A DNA stretch of 13,709 nt from an uncultured archaeon (GTDB lineage Archaea > Thermoproteota > Nitrososphaeria > Nitrososphaerales > CALBXV01). Below the pieces are notes generated by a model. It was not told the origin of the DNA. It saw only the letters and a list, made by a program, of their open reading frames with translations, and did no database searches. Below, piece by piece: positions 1 through 6,364 of the stretch. Numbering within the stretch: position 1 is the stretch's first letter; each line of letters opens with the position of its first letter. Where the stretch lies: the NCBI GenBank assembly GCA_937890045.1, contig CALBXV010000009.1, positions 1-13,709 on the forward strand. Reading direction: 5' to 3'. A program made the translations under genes and the position numbers.

Positions 1-458
1 GAAGCTGGTTGTACACCTATAAAAACTTCTCCTATATCTTTAATACAACTATCTATTGTAGTATTATAATCACCTACTATAACATCTGGTATATTACCAG
101 TTGCCCACGGAACAGAATCTATATCTACACCTAAATCTTTACTGAAACTAAATAAGCCATTAAACTCTGGATTTGGATATATAATAGAGTTATAATTATC
201 ATCATATTTATTACCTATATGAGATAAAAATCTTTTAATAGATTCCATATCAGTATTTATATGACCATCAATAAATTCATCAGAATGTAGTATATGAACT
301 AAACCCATATATTGTAATAATTTTGCTGCATCTGACTCATATTTACCATGCACTAAATCAACACTTATATCTTTATCCTGTAAAGCTTTAAGCAAAGGTA
401 TTGCATGAAACATATCTCCAACTCTTGTACCACCATATTTTAATAATACTTTATTCAT
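1..458 (-). CDS. GT9-like (heptosyltransferase family) glycosyltransferase, C-terminus cut by window edge
   Basis: This gene is read directly from the minus strand. The ATG at 458 opens a frame with no stop for 152 codons, and the gene runs off the left edge. The start MNKVLLKYGGTRVGDMFHAI, followed by a PLLKAL stretch, matches the N-terminal Rossmann half of GT9 enzymes, where a short beta strand leads into a G-D-x-x-x-x-x-P-x-L helix. Near the cut end, an IGVQPA segment sits where GT9 proteins carry the nucleotide-sugar-binding strand and an h-P-G-A/S turn. GT9 enzymes transfer heptose or related sugars from an NDP donor. A GAGGGG SD at 470-475 lies 11 bases before the ATG, and the gap to the upstream gene is 19 bases. 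The acceptor is unknown, and it could be a virion protein or a host surface glycan. The C-terminal catalytic half is not visible, so the family call is moderate. Confidence 0.6.
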   Translation of the reverse strand, partial: MNKVLLKYGGTRVGDMFHAIPLLKALQDKDISVDLVHGKYESDAAKLLQYMGLVHILHSDEFIDGHINTDMESIKRFLSHIGNKYDDNYNSIIYPNPEFNGLFSFSKDLGVDIDSVPWATGNIPDVIVGDYNTTIDSCIKDIGEVFIGVQPA

Positions 459-477
459 ATAATTTATTTCCCCTCTA

Positions 478-1128
478 TTATGCCCAACTTTTTCTTGTTC
501 TTTTAGATATCTTTTTAGAAACTTGTTCAAAAACAGCATTAATACCTTTTGTTACCTCTTTATTAGCTTTTTTTTCTGCTTCTGGCATTGATTTTTGAAA
601 AAAGTCTCTAGCTACCATCTTTTTAGTTCCATAAATAATATCATCTATATACGGAACTGCTTGTTTCATAACACCAACAAAACTTTCAGTTATACCATGC
701 TTAACAGATTTTGGTGGTATTATAACAATATTTTCATAAAGAGTACCTGATTGTTTATGTACAAACCACTTTGTATGTCCTAATGTACCTCTTCTTTTTC
801 CTTCTCTATATAGTCCTTCAGTAGCTGGTCTGTCTTTTTGTTTTTTTGTCCATTGTTTTGTACCTGTTAGACTTTTACTCTTAGCATAAGGATGTCCCAT
901 TTGTTTAAGATCTGATAATGAATGATCTGTCAATGATGCATTTTTTCTTACTTCTTTATAAAATATCTTATTAAATTCATTAACCATCTTTGTTGGAAAT
1001 GCTTTTTTCTTCTTACCTGAAGAAAATTCATCCATCATAACATACATAAAATTATTTAAATTATTTGCCAACTTTGCATATTCTTTACTATTACCTTTAT
1101 CAGTTGATGTTTCATAAGTTTTAGCCAT
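478..1128 (-). CDS. Candidate tail-completion / HK97 gp10-like neck protein
   Basis: This is a 216-residue basic protein with no signal peptide or membrane segment. The N-terminal half is helical and Lys-rich. A segment around residues 65-85 reads D-H-S-L-S-D-L-K-x-M-G-H-P-Y, a pattern I associate with phage tail-completion proteins. The middle holds a beta-type stretch (W-F-V-H-K-Q-S-G-T-L). The C-terminal helix is rich in Lys and Glu. It lies two genes after the connector and head-closure genes, which is where such proteins normally sit, although a large glycosyltransferase gene intervenes. It is longer than the usual 110-150 residues. The SD is AGGA in the preceding stop region (TAGGAAAAAAATTATG), so termination of the upstream gene and initiation here are close together. 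The function is inferred from position and a weak motif; an unrelated structural or accessory protein is possible. Confidence 0.45.
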   Translation of the reverse strand: MAKTYETSTDKGNSKEYAKLANNLNNFMYVMMDEFSSGKKKKAFPTKMVNEFNKIFYKEVRKNASLTDHSLSDLKQMGHPYAKSKSLTGTKQWTKKQKDRPATEGLYREGKRRGTLGHTKWFVHKQSGTLYENIVIIPPKSVKHGITESFVGVMKQAVPYIDDIIYGTKKMVARDFFQKSMPEAEKKANKEVTKGINAVFEQVSKKISKRTRKSWA

Positions 1129-1138
1129 AATTTTTTTC

Positions 1139-3490
1139 CTATACTAAACCTTCAAGGTGCCCTTGAGCAACTTGAGATTTATCACCTACCATATCATTAA
1201 TAATATGTATATTTTCACCACATAATCTATGAAATGGATGTTCTGGTCTTAAAGTATTAACAACTTTATCAAAATATACTATAGCTTTATTAAGATATAA
1301 ATACCCTAAATCTTTATTACATTGATAAAATTTATTATCTAATTCAGATGCCTGTAATAGATTTTCTTCAGCTTTATCAACAAAACCTTCTTCAAGATAA
1401 TGTATTGCAATAGCATACCTAGGTCTTGGATCTTTTGGAAAATCTTCTATCTGTTTTTGATTCATCTTGAAGTAATTCTGCATTTTAGTTTTAAGGTCTT
1501 GTTCTGATTTTAGATAACCAAAATGGAATATTTTCATGGGAGCTCTACCAACATTAATATGTCCATTAGAATTAATAGTTTCATGAACATAACCAGTATA
1601 TTCAAATCCACAATGCCTCTTAAATAACCTTATTGTTTCAGATAAAGAATACTTATTATCCCTCAGTAAATTATTTACATAAAACATATAAGCATCTAAA
1701 TCAGTATCCAACATTCTTCTTAATGTAACTATATCTTCAAAATGTTCATCTATATCCATATGAAGAATCCATGTTGAACTTGAATTTTTTAATGCTTCAT
1801 TTCTTGCATCTGAAAACGAATCATTCCATTCTTTTTGTATAACTTTACAATCAAATAACTCTGCTAAATATATACTATTATCTGTAGAACCTGTATCCAC
1901 TATTATAGTTTCATCTAAAAATGGTGTATATGATCTTAAAAAATCAAATAAAGATGATTCTTCATTTCTCATAATAGTACACAGACTAATAGTACTATCT
2001 TCCTTCCAATCTCTTAATATAAGAGGATTTTCTCTTATTAAATGACTATAATCCTTATGACCTATAAGAAGAGGATTTTTATCAGTATCCATCTTCTCAT
2101 ACCACTCATATTTTCTCTGTCTTTGTTCTGGATGTACATACCCATAATGTTTTATTCTAATAGAAGATGTCCTAGATAAATCTCCTGGTGTAAAAGGTAT
2201 ATTACCAACATGAAAAGTACTTTTAGAACCTAAAAATATATGAGGATCACCTGTTAACCTAACTAACCTATTACCGTGCATATTTTTCCATACATCACCT
2301 GCATTATAATGTTCTTCATCATTCCAAAATGTATAATAATGTACAGCATAAGCCTGACACATTGGATCTGGTGTATTAATTAATTTTTCTATATATTTTC
2401 TATTTACTTTATCTTCAACAACTTCATCAGCATCTAAAGAAAATACCCAATCCATCTTAGCATCTTTAGCCATTATAAGAAGTTCATTCCTATCACGTCT
2501 TTCATCAAAACTTCTATCATGTTGTTTTAATGTTATTTTACAAAGTAATTCTATTTCTTTTAATGAACCATCTTCTGTATTTATAGATATTTTATTTAAT
2601 TCTTGCTTTATCTTCATAGGTGAAGCATCATCAAGAATAAATATATGATCTGCAAATGTAGAACTTTTTTCTAGTGATCTAAGAAATATTTCTATATCAT
2701 AATTATTTCTTAATTTAACTCTATAAATTATACCTAAAGTTTGTTTATGTGTCTTTCTATATTCATATTTCTTTAATAAGTCAATTACATGTGCAGTGCC
2801 TCTTTTTAACTCTGGTATTCTATCTATAGTTCTTGAACCATAATGAAATACAAAAATATCTTTACATACTACAGTAACAAATCCAGCTTCATAAGCCCTA
2901 ACACAAAAATCTAAATCTTCACAACCTGCAAAAAACCTTTCATCAAATAAACCTATCTTATCAAATACTTCCTTATTTACAAATAAACATAATCCTGATA
3001 CTATACCAACAGGTATTACTTGTCTATATTTATCTGTATATATTTGTTTTGCAGTTATTTCAAATAATTTCCTATCATCACACTTTTCTTGCTGTACATT
3101 CATACCCACATAATTAGACATAGGAGCTGCTATAGATGCAGGTTTCGTACCAGAAATTCTTTCATATTCTTTACAATCAGCACTAAACTTCTTTAAAAAA
3201 TTAACTGGAACTAAGGCATCATCATTAAGTATAACTATCCACTCACCCTTAGCTATCTTAATACCCATATTTATGGCTTTACCAAAACCTAAATTTTCAG
3301 TATTATGAATAGATACAATATCTGAATTATCCTTTAAATATGCTTCAGTATTATCTATAGAAGCATTATTAACTACTATAATTTCTGTTTCTGTTGAATC
3401 TGATCCTTCTTTAACATAAGACAACGTTTCTAATAAATGATTAAAATTTGAACTTGTTGGTATTATTATACTATATTTAATACTATCCAC
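1139..3490 (-). CDS. Multidomain glycosyltransferase: three successive GT2-like regions plus TPR-like tail
   Basis: This is a 783-residue protein if it starts at the GTG at 3490. Region 1 (about residues 7-240) is a classic GT2: S-I-I-I-P-T, then I-I-V-V-N-N, then N-L-G-F-G-K-A, a D-D-A acid cluster at about 90, and E-D-L-D-F-C-x-R-A at about 191. Region 2 (about 254-470) repeats the pattern with I-L-D-D-A-S and S-L-D-A-D-E (about 351). Region 3 (about 500-660) has C-T-I-M-R-N-E, V-D-T-G-S-T-D-N-S and H-M-D-I-D-E (about 577-582), as in the SPBc2-type GT2 group. Residues 687-747 look like TPR helices. The enzyme would transfer sugars from NDP donors to one or more acceptors in the cytoplasm. 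There is no ATG near the 5' end. GTG 3490 has AAAGGA eight bases upstream (3504-3499), while ATT 3481 has GGAGG eight bases upstream. The gene lies between neck genes and immediately follows a tandem-repeat array, which suggests insertion as a cassette. Confidence 0.85.
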   Translation of the reverse strand: MDSIKYSIIIPTSSNFNHLLETLSYVKEGSDSTETEIIVVNNASIDNTEAYLKDNSDIVSIHNTENLGFGKAINMGIKIAKGEWIVILNDDALVPVNFLKKFSADCKEYERISGTKPASIAAPMSNYVGMNVQQEKCDDRKLFEITAKQIYTDKYRQVIPVGIVSGLCLFVNKEVFDKIGLFDERFFAGCEDLDFCVRAYEAGFVTVVCKDIFVFHYGSRTIDRIPELKRGTAHVIDLLKKYEYRKTHKQTLGIIYRVKLRNNYDIEIFLRSLEKSSTFADHIFILDDASPMKIKQELNKISINTEDGSLKEIELLCKITLKQHDRSFDERRDRNELLIMAKDAKMDWVFSLDADEVVEDKVNRKYIEKLINTPDPMCQAYAVHYYTFWNDEEHYNAGDVWKNMHGNRLVRLTGDPHIFLGSKSTFHVGNIPFTPGDLSRTSSIRIKHYGYVHPEQRQRKYEWYEKMDTDKNPLLIGHKDYSHLIRENPLILRDWKEDSTISLCTIMRNEESSLFDFLRSYTPFLDETIIVDTGSTDNSIYLAELFDCKVIQKEWNDSFSDARNEALKNSSSTWILHMDIDEHFEDIVTLRRMLDTDLDAYMFYVNNLLRDNKYSLSETIRLFKRHCGFEYTGYVHETINSNGHINVGRAPMKIFHFGYLKSEQDLKTKMQNYFKMNQKQIEDFPKDPRPRYAIAIHYLEEGFVDKAEENLLQASELDNKFYQCNKDLGYLYLNKAIVYFDKVVNTLRPEHPFHRLCGENIHIINDMVGDKSQVAQGHLEGLV

Positions 3491-3507
3491 CTCCACCTTC
3501 CTTTCAT

Positions 3508-3525
3508 AAAATAAATATTTATTTT
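3508..3525. repeat. 18-bp perfect AT palindrome beside the repeat array
   Basis: The sequence AAAATAAATATTTATTTT equals its own reverse complement. It lies between the 13-bp tandem array and the SD of the multidomain glycosyltransferase gene, within its presumed leader. It contains no G or C, so chance is a real alternative in this AT-rich DNA. It could be an unwinding element or a protein-binding site, or have no function. Confidence 0.5.
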
Positions 3526-3527
3526 GT

Positions 3528-3579
3528 GCACAGATATTTTGCACAGATATTTTGCACAGATATTTTGCACAGATATTTT
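3528..3579. repeat. Tandem array: four identical copies of a 13-bp unit
   Basis: Four head-to-tail copies of GCACAGATATTTT (plus strand; AAAATATCTGTGC on the coding strand) occupy 3528-3540, 3541-3553, 3554-3566 and 3567-3579 without mismatch. The array lies in the gap between the head-closure gene and the multidomain glycosyltransferase gene. The same unit recurs three times at 13671-13709 before recA, in the same orientation. There are no spacers, so it is not a CRISPR. Possible roles are iterons bound by a replication or regulatory protein, a transcribed 5' leader element, or a recombination boundary. The sequence shows only the repeats and their placement. Confidence 0.97.
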
Positions 3580-3580
3580 T

Positions 3581-3596
3581 AACTATTATAATAGTT
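3581..3596. repeat. 16-bp perfect palindrome containing TATAAT on both strands
   Basis: AACTATTATAATAGTT is a perfect palindrome just upstream (in coding direction) of the four-copy array and directly after the head-closure stop codon. On the minus strand it contains TATAAT at 3590-3585. With a poor -35 match (TTATCT, 3613-3608) at 17 bp this could be a weak promoter whose transcript would begin inside the repeat array. As a hairpin it has no U-tract after it, so it is not a typical terminator. Confidence 0.55.
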
Positions 3597-3598
3597 TA

Positions 3599-4189
3599 CT
3601 ATGTACCAGATAATTCACCCAACTCAATTTCTTGGTGATCAATATTTCCGTAAATATCAGACGGATAATTAATACTTATAACTTCAAATGTTCTACCTAT
3701 TACTCTAATATAATCTTTAACAGTTGCAGGAACGCTATATAAAGTAAATAATATGGGTGATGTACTAATTTCTATACCAGAAAAACCATGTGTAAAATCT
3801 CTTTCTCTCCTACTAATTCTACCTTTATATGTACCTTGTATTGATCTAAATTCTATAGGTGCTCCAGCATTTGTACTTAAGAATATATCTATTGTACCAA
3901 TTGTAGACTCATCTGTCAAATTAATTAATGATATTGTTGATATTGAAGTAAAAGTATTTAATGTAATTAATTCACCATTATTTGGAAATGTCAAAGATTC
4001 TATTGCACTACCATGTAATGTAACTGTACCAGAACCTGTACTAAATCCTGCTAATCTAACACCTAAATTATTTTCATCAAAAGTTAGAGGAACTGAATTT
4101 GTTTGTCCTAGTGAACTTAATGTGGTAAGACCAGATGTAATGGTCTCTAGTGTAAATGAATCAGTAAAAAACCTATTTATTATAGTCAT
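3599..4189 (-). CDS. Head-closure / head-tail adaptor protein with an extra N-terminal beta domain
   Basis: This 196-residue protein is mostly beta. The C-terminal part (about residues 118-196) has the layout of small phage head-tail adaptors (SPP1 gp16 / HK97 gp7-like): G-T-Y-K-G-R-I, a strand, then D-Y-I-R-V-I-G-R-T-F-E-V-I-S-I, and a final strand near H-Q-E-I-E-L. The first 15 residues resemble the opening strand of such proteins. Residues about 18-110 are a Thr/Ser/Gly-rich beta stretch with few charges, which makes the protein nearly twice the usual length. It would seal the portal/connector and bind the tail. Its ATG overlaps the stop of the upstream connector gene (ATGA). There is no good SD before it, so translational coupling is likely. 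The family call comes from layout and position, not from a strong motif. Confidence 0.55.
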   Translation of the reverse strand: MTIINRFFTDSFTLETITSGLTTLSSLGQTNSVPLTFDENNLGVRLAGFSTGSGTVTLHGSAIESLTFPNNGELITLNTFTSISTISLINLTDESTIGTIDIFLSTNAGAPIEFRSIQGTYKGRISRRERDFTHGFSGIEISTSPILFTLYSVPATVKDYIRVIGRTFEVISINYPSDIYGNIDHQEIELGELSGT

Positions 4190-4731
4190 ATCATTTGATT
4201 ATATAAAGGGGATTTTCTTGCAAAATTAATATCACGATACTCAATTAAAGTATTTAATATTTCTTTCATATCGGTCTGAAAGGAAGAGCTTGCTGTCATA
4301 GAGAAATCCCCAATACGCATAGATTTAAGCCCTATAGTTTTTCTTCTACTCCAAAATAGATTAACTATTTCCATACAGGCTGTTTTAACTATATCAGGTG
4401 GATTTTGACCATAAGATACACTTAAACTAAAATCACCTGTGAATCTATTATCCAATACTAATATACCCACATCATCTATGCTTTTATAGTCAACACCAGA
4501 TTCTATACTAGATATACCAACTAAAGGAAATTTTTTTAAGACAACTATATCCATATCTGCAACATTATACTGTGTTTCATCTACACCATATTCAACTTCA
4601 AATGTATACCCTATAAATTCATCTATTTTTTTAGATGCAGATGCAACAAAAGTACCAAGTAACGTATCATCATCCGTACCAGATATATCTAAATAAGATT
4701 TTACTTCAGCTACAGTAGCATAATTTGCCAT
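4186..4731 (-). CDS. Head-tail connector protein (gp6-like)
   Basis: This is a 181-residue protein with the typical gp6-like connector plan. An N-terminal helix (A-T-V-A-E-V-K-S-Y-L) is followed by a D-D-D-T-L-L-x-x-F-V-x-x-A-S-x-x-I-D-E-F-I-G helix, a beta middle region with L-K-K-F-P-L-V-G-I-S-S-I, and then P-P-D-I-V-K-T-A-C-M-E-I-V-N-L-F-W leading into a basic R-R-K-T-I-G-L turn. In known phages this protein forms a ring beneath the portal. I chose the ATG at 4731 because GGAG (4741-4738) sits at good distance; the frame opens four codons earlier only at a TTG. The stop overlaps the start of the adaptor gene by four bases, indicating coupled translation of the two neck proteins. Confidence 0.8.
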   Translation of the reverse strand: MANYATVAEVKSYLDISGTDDDTLLGTFVASASKKIDEFIGYTFEVEYGVDETQYNVADMDIVVLKKFPLVGISSIESGVDYKSIDDVGILVLDNRFTGDFSLSVSYGQNPPDIVKTACMEIVNLFWSRRKTIGLKSMRIGDFSMTASSSFQTDMKEILNTLIEYRDINFARKSPLYNQMI

Positions 4732-4780
4732 TATTATCTCCAATAAATCCTATAAATATCAAAATGATATGTATATATAA

Positions 4781-4945
4781 TTACTTCAGTATGTTCTTTT
4801 CAATTTTATGACCTATACCAACAATACCAAAACCCCCAGCTACAACTCCAACTATTTTAGCTATATCAGGATAACCTAAACTAACTAATGCTGCTGTTGC
4901 TGCTGCTAATCCAGCAGCTGCCCATGTTTTCCAACCCTTCATCAT
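4781..4945 (-). CDS. Small hydrophobic protein, 54 residues
   Basis: The gap between the connector gene and the 61-residue gene holds a short frame that I read directly. ATGATGAAG at 4945 is preceded by AAGGAG with an eight-base spacer, and a TAA closes the frame at 4781. The protein starts M-M-K-G-W-K-T-W. It has an Ala-rich helix (about 9-22), L-G-Y-P-D-I, then a Gly/Val-rich hydrophobic stretch (about 31-45), and ends basic with G-H-K-I-E-K. One or two membrane passes are possible. The layout resembles small phage proteins of unknown function. A holin-like role is one idea, but no other lysis gene is in view and the position within the head genes argues for caution. The strong SD makes it a real gene in my view. 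Confidence 0.75.
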   Translation of the reverse strand: MMKGWKTWAAAGLAAATAALVSLGYPDIAKIVGVVAGGFGIVGIGHKIEKNILK

Positions 4946-4969
4946 AACTATTTCTCCTTATTTAAAATT

Positions 4970-5155
4970 TTATTTTTCTTTTTCTGTATCTACAACAGTA
5001 TACCCAAATTTTCTTAAACGTTCAGCAGTATTTGGATTATCACAGAATCCTTTACCTTTTTCTATTCGTACAACTTCATCATATGTATTTTCTAGAAAAG
5101 AATCCACATCACTCCAAATGACTGGACATCTAACTTCAAATCTTTTTTTCTTCAT
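4970..5155 (-). CDS. Small phage protein of unknown function, 61 residues
   Basis: This is a 61-residue soluble, charged protein preceded by a good SD (AAGGA, six bases before the ATG). The start reads M-K-K-K-R-F-E-V-R-C-P-V, the middle has E-K-G-K-G-F-C-D-N-P-N-T, and the end A-E-R-L-R-K-F-G-Y-T-V-V precedes a charged tail. Two Cys (residues 10 and 38) are present, but there is no metal-binding pair. Many siphoviruses carry a protein of about 60 residues between the capsid and connector genes with a comparable beta strand, then a helix plus Gly-Tyr-x-x-V ending. Membership in that group is an inference. The function is unknown. Confidence 0.7.
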   Translation of the reverse strand: MKKKRFEVRCPVIWSDVDSFLENTYDEVVRIEKGKGFCDNPNTAERLRKFGYTVVDTEKEK

Positions 5156-5174
5156 ATGGTTTCCTTAAATTATA

Positions 5175-5303
5175 CTACTTTTCTTTTTCAACAGTTGCTG
5201 ATGCTTTGTCTGTGGTAGCTTCATCTACTTTTAAATCTAATCCTGAAAGACTACAACCAGCTAAAAATAAAATTGTAGCACAAATAATAATTAATTTTTT
5301 CAT
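5175..5303 (-). CDS. Small lipoprotein, 42 residues
   Basis: The protein starts M-K-K-L-I-I-I-C-A-T and has a hydrophobic core ending in the lipobox L-A-G-C, with Cys at residue 17. This is a textbook type II signal peptide. The mature part is only 26 residues, acidic and basic by turns, ending K-E-K. I start it at the ATG at 5303 because GGAG (5315-5312) is well placed; the open frame extends 25 codons further upstream but lacks a signal-peptide-like start there. Ser after the Cys would favour outer-membrane sorting if the host is Gram-negative. Phage lipoproteins of this size can act in superinfection exclusion (T5 Llp is the known example) or, when longer, as outer spanins. Nothing in the sequence decides between these. 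Confidence 0.8.
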   Translation of the reverse strand: MKKLIIICATILFLAGCSLSGLDLKVDEATTDKASATVEKEK

Positions 5304-5340
5304 TATAAATTCTCCAATTATAACTATAAAAATGTAGAGA

Positions 5341-5372
5341 GAAACCAACATTAAATATTTAATGTTGGTTTC
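5341..5372 (-). terminator. Perfect 32-nt palindrome after the capsid gene; probable terminator or mRNA-end hairpin
   Basis: Positions 5341-5372 form a perfect inverted repeat (half-site GAAACCAACATTAAAT), which gives a 14-16-bp stem with almost no loop. It begins 28 bases after the capsid stop codon. In coding direction it is followed by TCTCTCTACATTTTT, so the U-run is delayed by about eight bases. It may terminate part of the transcription, or it may protect the capsid mRNA end and lower expression of the small genes downstream. Confidence 0.6.
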
Positions 5373-5399
5373 CCCCATTTTAAAACTAGAACTTTGTTA

Positions 5400-6341
5400 C
5401 TACGCATTAATACCTTCTAATGTTGCATGATGGACTGTAGATGCCATAACAAAAGCTTCATCAGAATAGATGTCAAATTCATCATACTGTGAACTATTTT
5501 TACTCAAAGGAGTAACTGAAACATCATTCATATAACCAACCCAGAACTCATTAGTGTCTACAACAAATATATTTGTAGTATCACCAGTAGCACCCAATTG
5601 ATTTGTACCATCCCAATAGTAAGTATTTAATACATTAGTAGAAGCATAGACAGGTATATCATCATATGCCATAACTCTAAAACCACCCTTTACTTCTACA
5701 GAATCAATAAATCTTTGCTGACTCTGCAATAAGGCATTAATTTTTCTCCTACCAGATTTAGAAGTTGCTATTACATCAGGTGCACCAGCACATGCGTCAA
5801 TAGTCTCATCTAACTTAGCCACAGTAAGAGCACTTCCACCAAGAGTAGTACCTTGAGCAATTCTTTGACTACCTGTAATTAAAGTATTCAAACCATCAGG
5901 CTGATTACTATTGGAAGTATTATTACCATAGAACATGGCAGTTTCTTCCATATCTTTGAATGCTCTACCTCTTGCTTCAATTTCTTCTGCAACTAAATCT
6001 TTATAACTTCTACCAGCATCCTTTGCAAATCTAGTTACCTTACCTCTTGCGAGAAGAGTTCTAAATTGAAAGGTTACCCTAGAATATGCTCCGCGATCTG
6101 TATCTGGTTCTGCTGTATCAGCTATCCATTGTGCAACTGTATTTCCAGCAGCAGCACTCCTTCTATTTAACAACCAAGAATCAGAATTTCTCTGTTTTCT
6201 AGGTATGTTCTGCCTAAGAGGATTTTTATACTCTATAATTTCTGATATCACCTTGTCAACTTCTGGTTGAATAAGAACACCAGATGTACCAGCATAATCA
6301 AGAGACCTCTTAATCTCTGTTTGCCAATTTTTTTCACTCAT
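5400..6341 (-). CDS. Major capsid protein, HK97 fold
   Basis: This 313-residue protein is the main shell subunit. An N-terminal arm (about 1-50, with P-L-R-Q-N-I-P-R) leads to an E-loop-like segment with several Arg (about 85-105, V-T-F-Q-F-R-T-L-L-A-R-G-K). A long helix follows (about 110-135, K-D-L-V-A-E-E-I-E-A-R-G-R-A-F), then M-F-Y-G-N-N, then the P-domain with D-V-I-A-T-S-K-S-G-R-R-K-I and the I-P-V-Y-A-S-T strand, and a C-terminal strand (D-E-A-F-V-M-A-S). This order is typical of HK97-type capsids. There is no long delta domain at the N-terminus, which fits the separate scaffold encoded just upstream. A strong SD (AAGGAG) stands eight to nine bases before the ATG. A large hairpin follows the stop codon. 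Confidence 0.9.
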   Translation of the reverse strand: MSEKNWQTEIKRSLDYAGTSGVLIQPEVDKVISEIIEYKNPLRQNIPRKQRNSDSWLLNRRSAAAGNTVAQWIADTAEPDTDRGAYSRVTFQFRTLLARGKVTRFAKDAGRSYKDLVAEEIEARGRAFKDMEETAMFYGNNTSNSNQPDGLNTLITGSQRIAQGTTLGGSALTVAKLDETIDACAGAPDVIATSKSGRRKINALLQSQQRFIDSVEVKGGFRVMAYDDIPVYASTNVLNTYYWDGTNQLGATGDTTNIFVVDTNEFWVGYMNDVSVTPLSKNSSQYDEFDIYSDEAFVMASTVHHATLEGINA

Positions 6342-6364
6342 AATTATCTCTCCTTAAATGAATT

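Noticed and set aside
3466..3507. Out-of-frame 13-codon frame (ATG at 3507) overlapping the start of the GT2 gene
   Set aside because: No SD stands before it (only AT-rich palindrome sequence), and its Trp/Arg-rich content looks like translated SD sequence. It is mentioned because it is the only ATG near that start.
3528..3579. CRISPR array
   Set aside because: The 13-bp units are directly joined with no spacers, and no cas genes are present.
5317..5322. TATAAT on the minus strand before the lipoprotein gene
   Set aside because: No acceptable -35 box at 16-18 bp, and the start would fall on the SD. Likely chance in AT-rich DNA.
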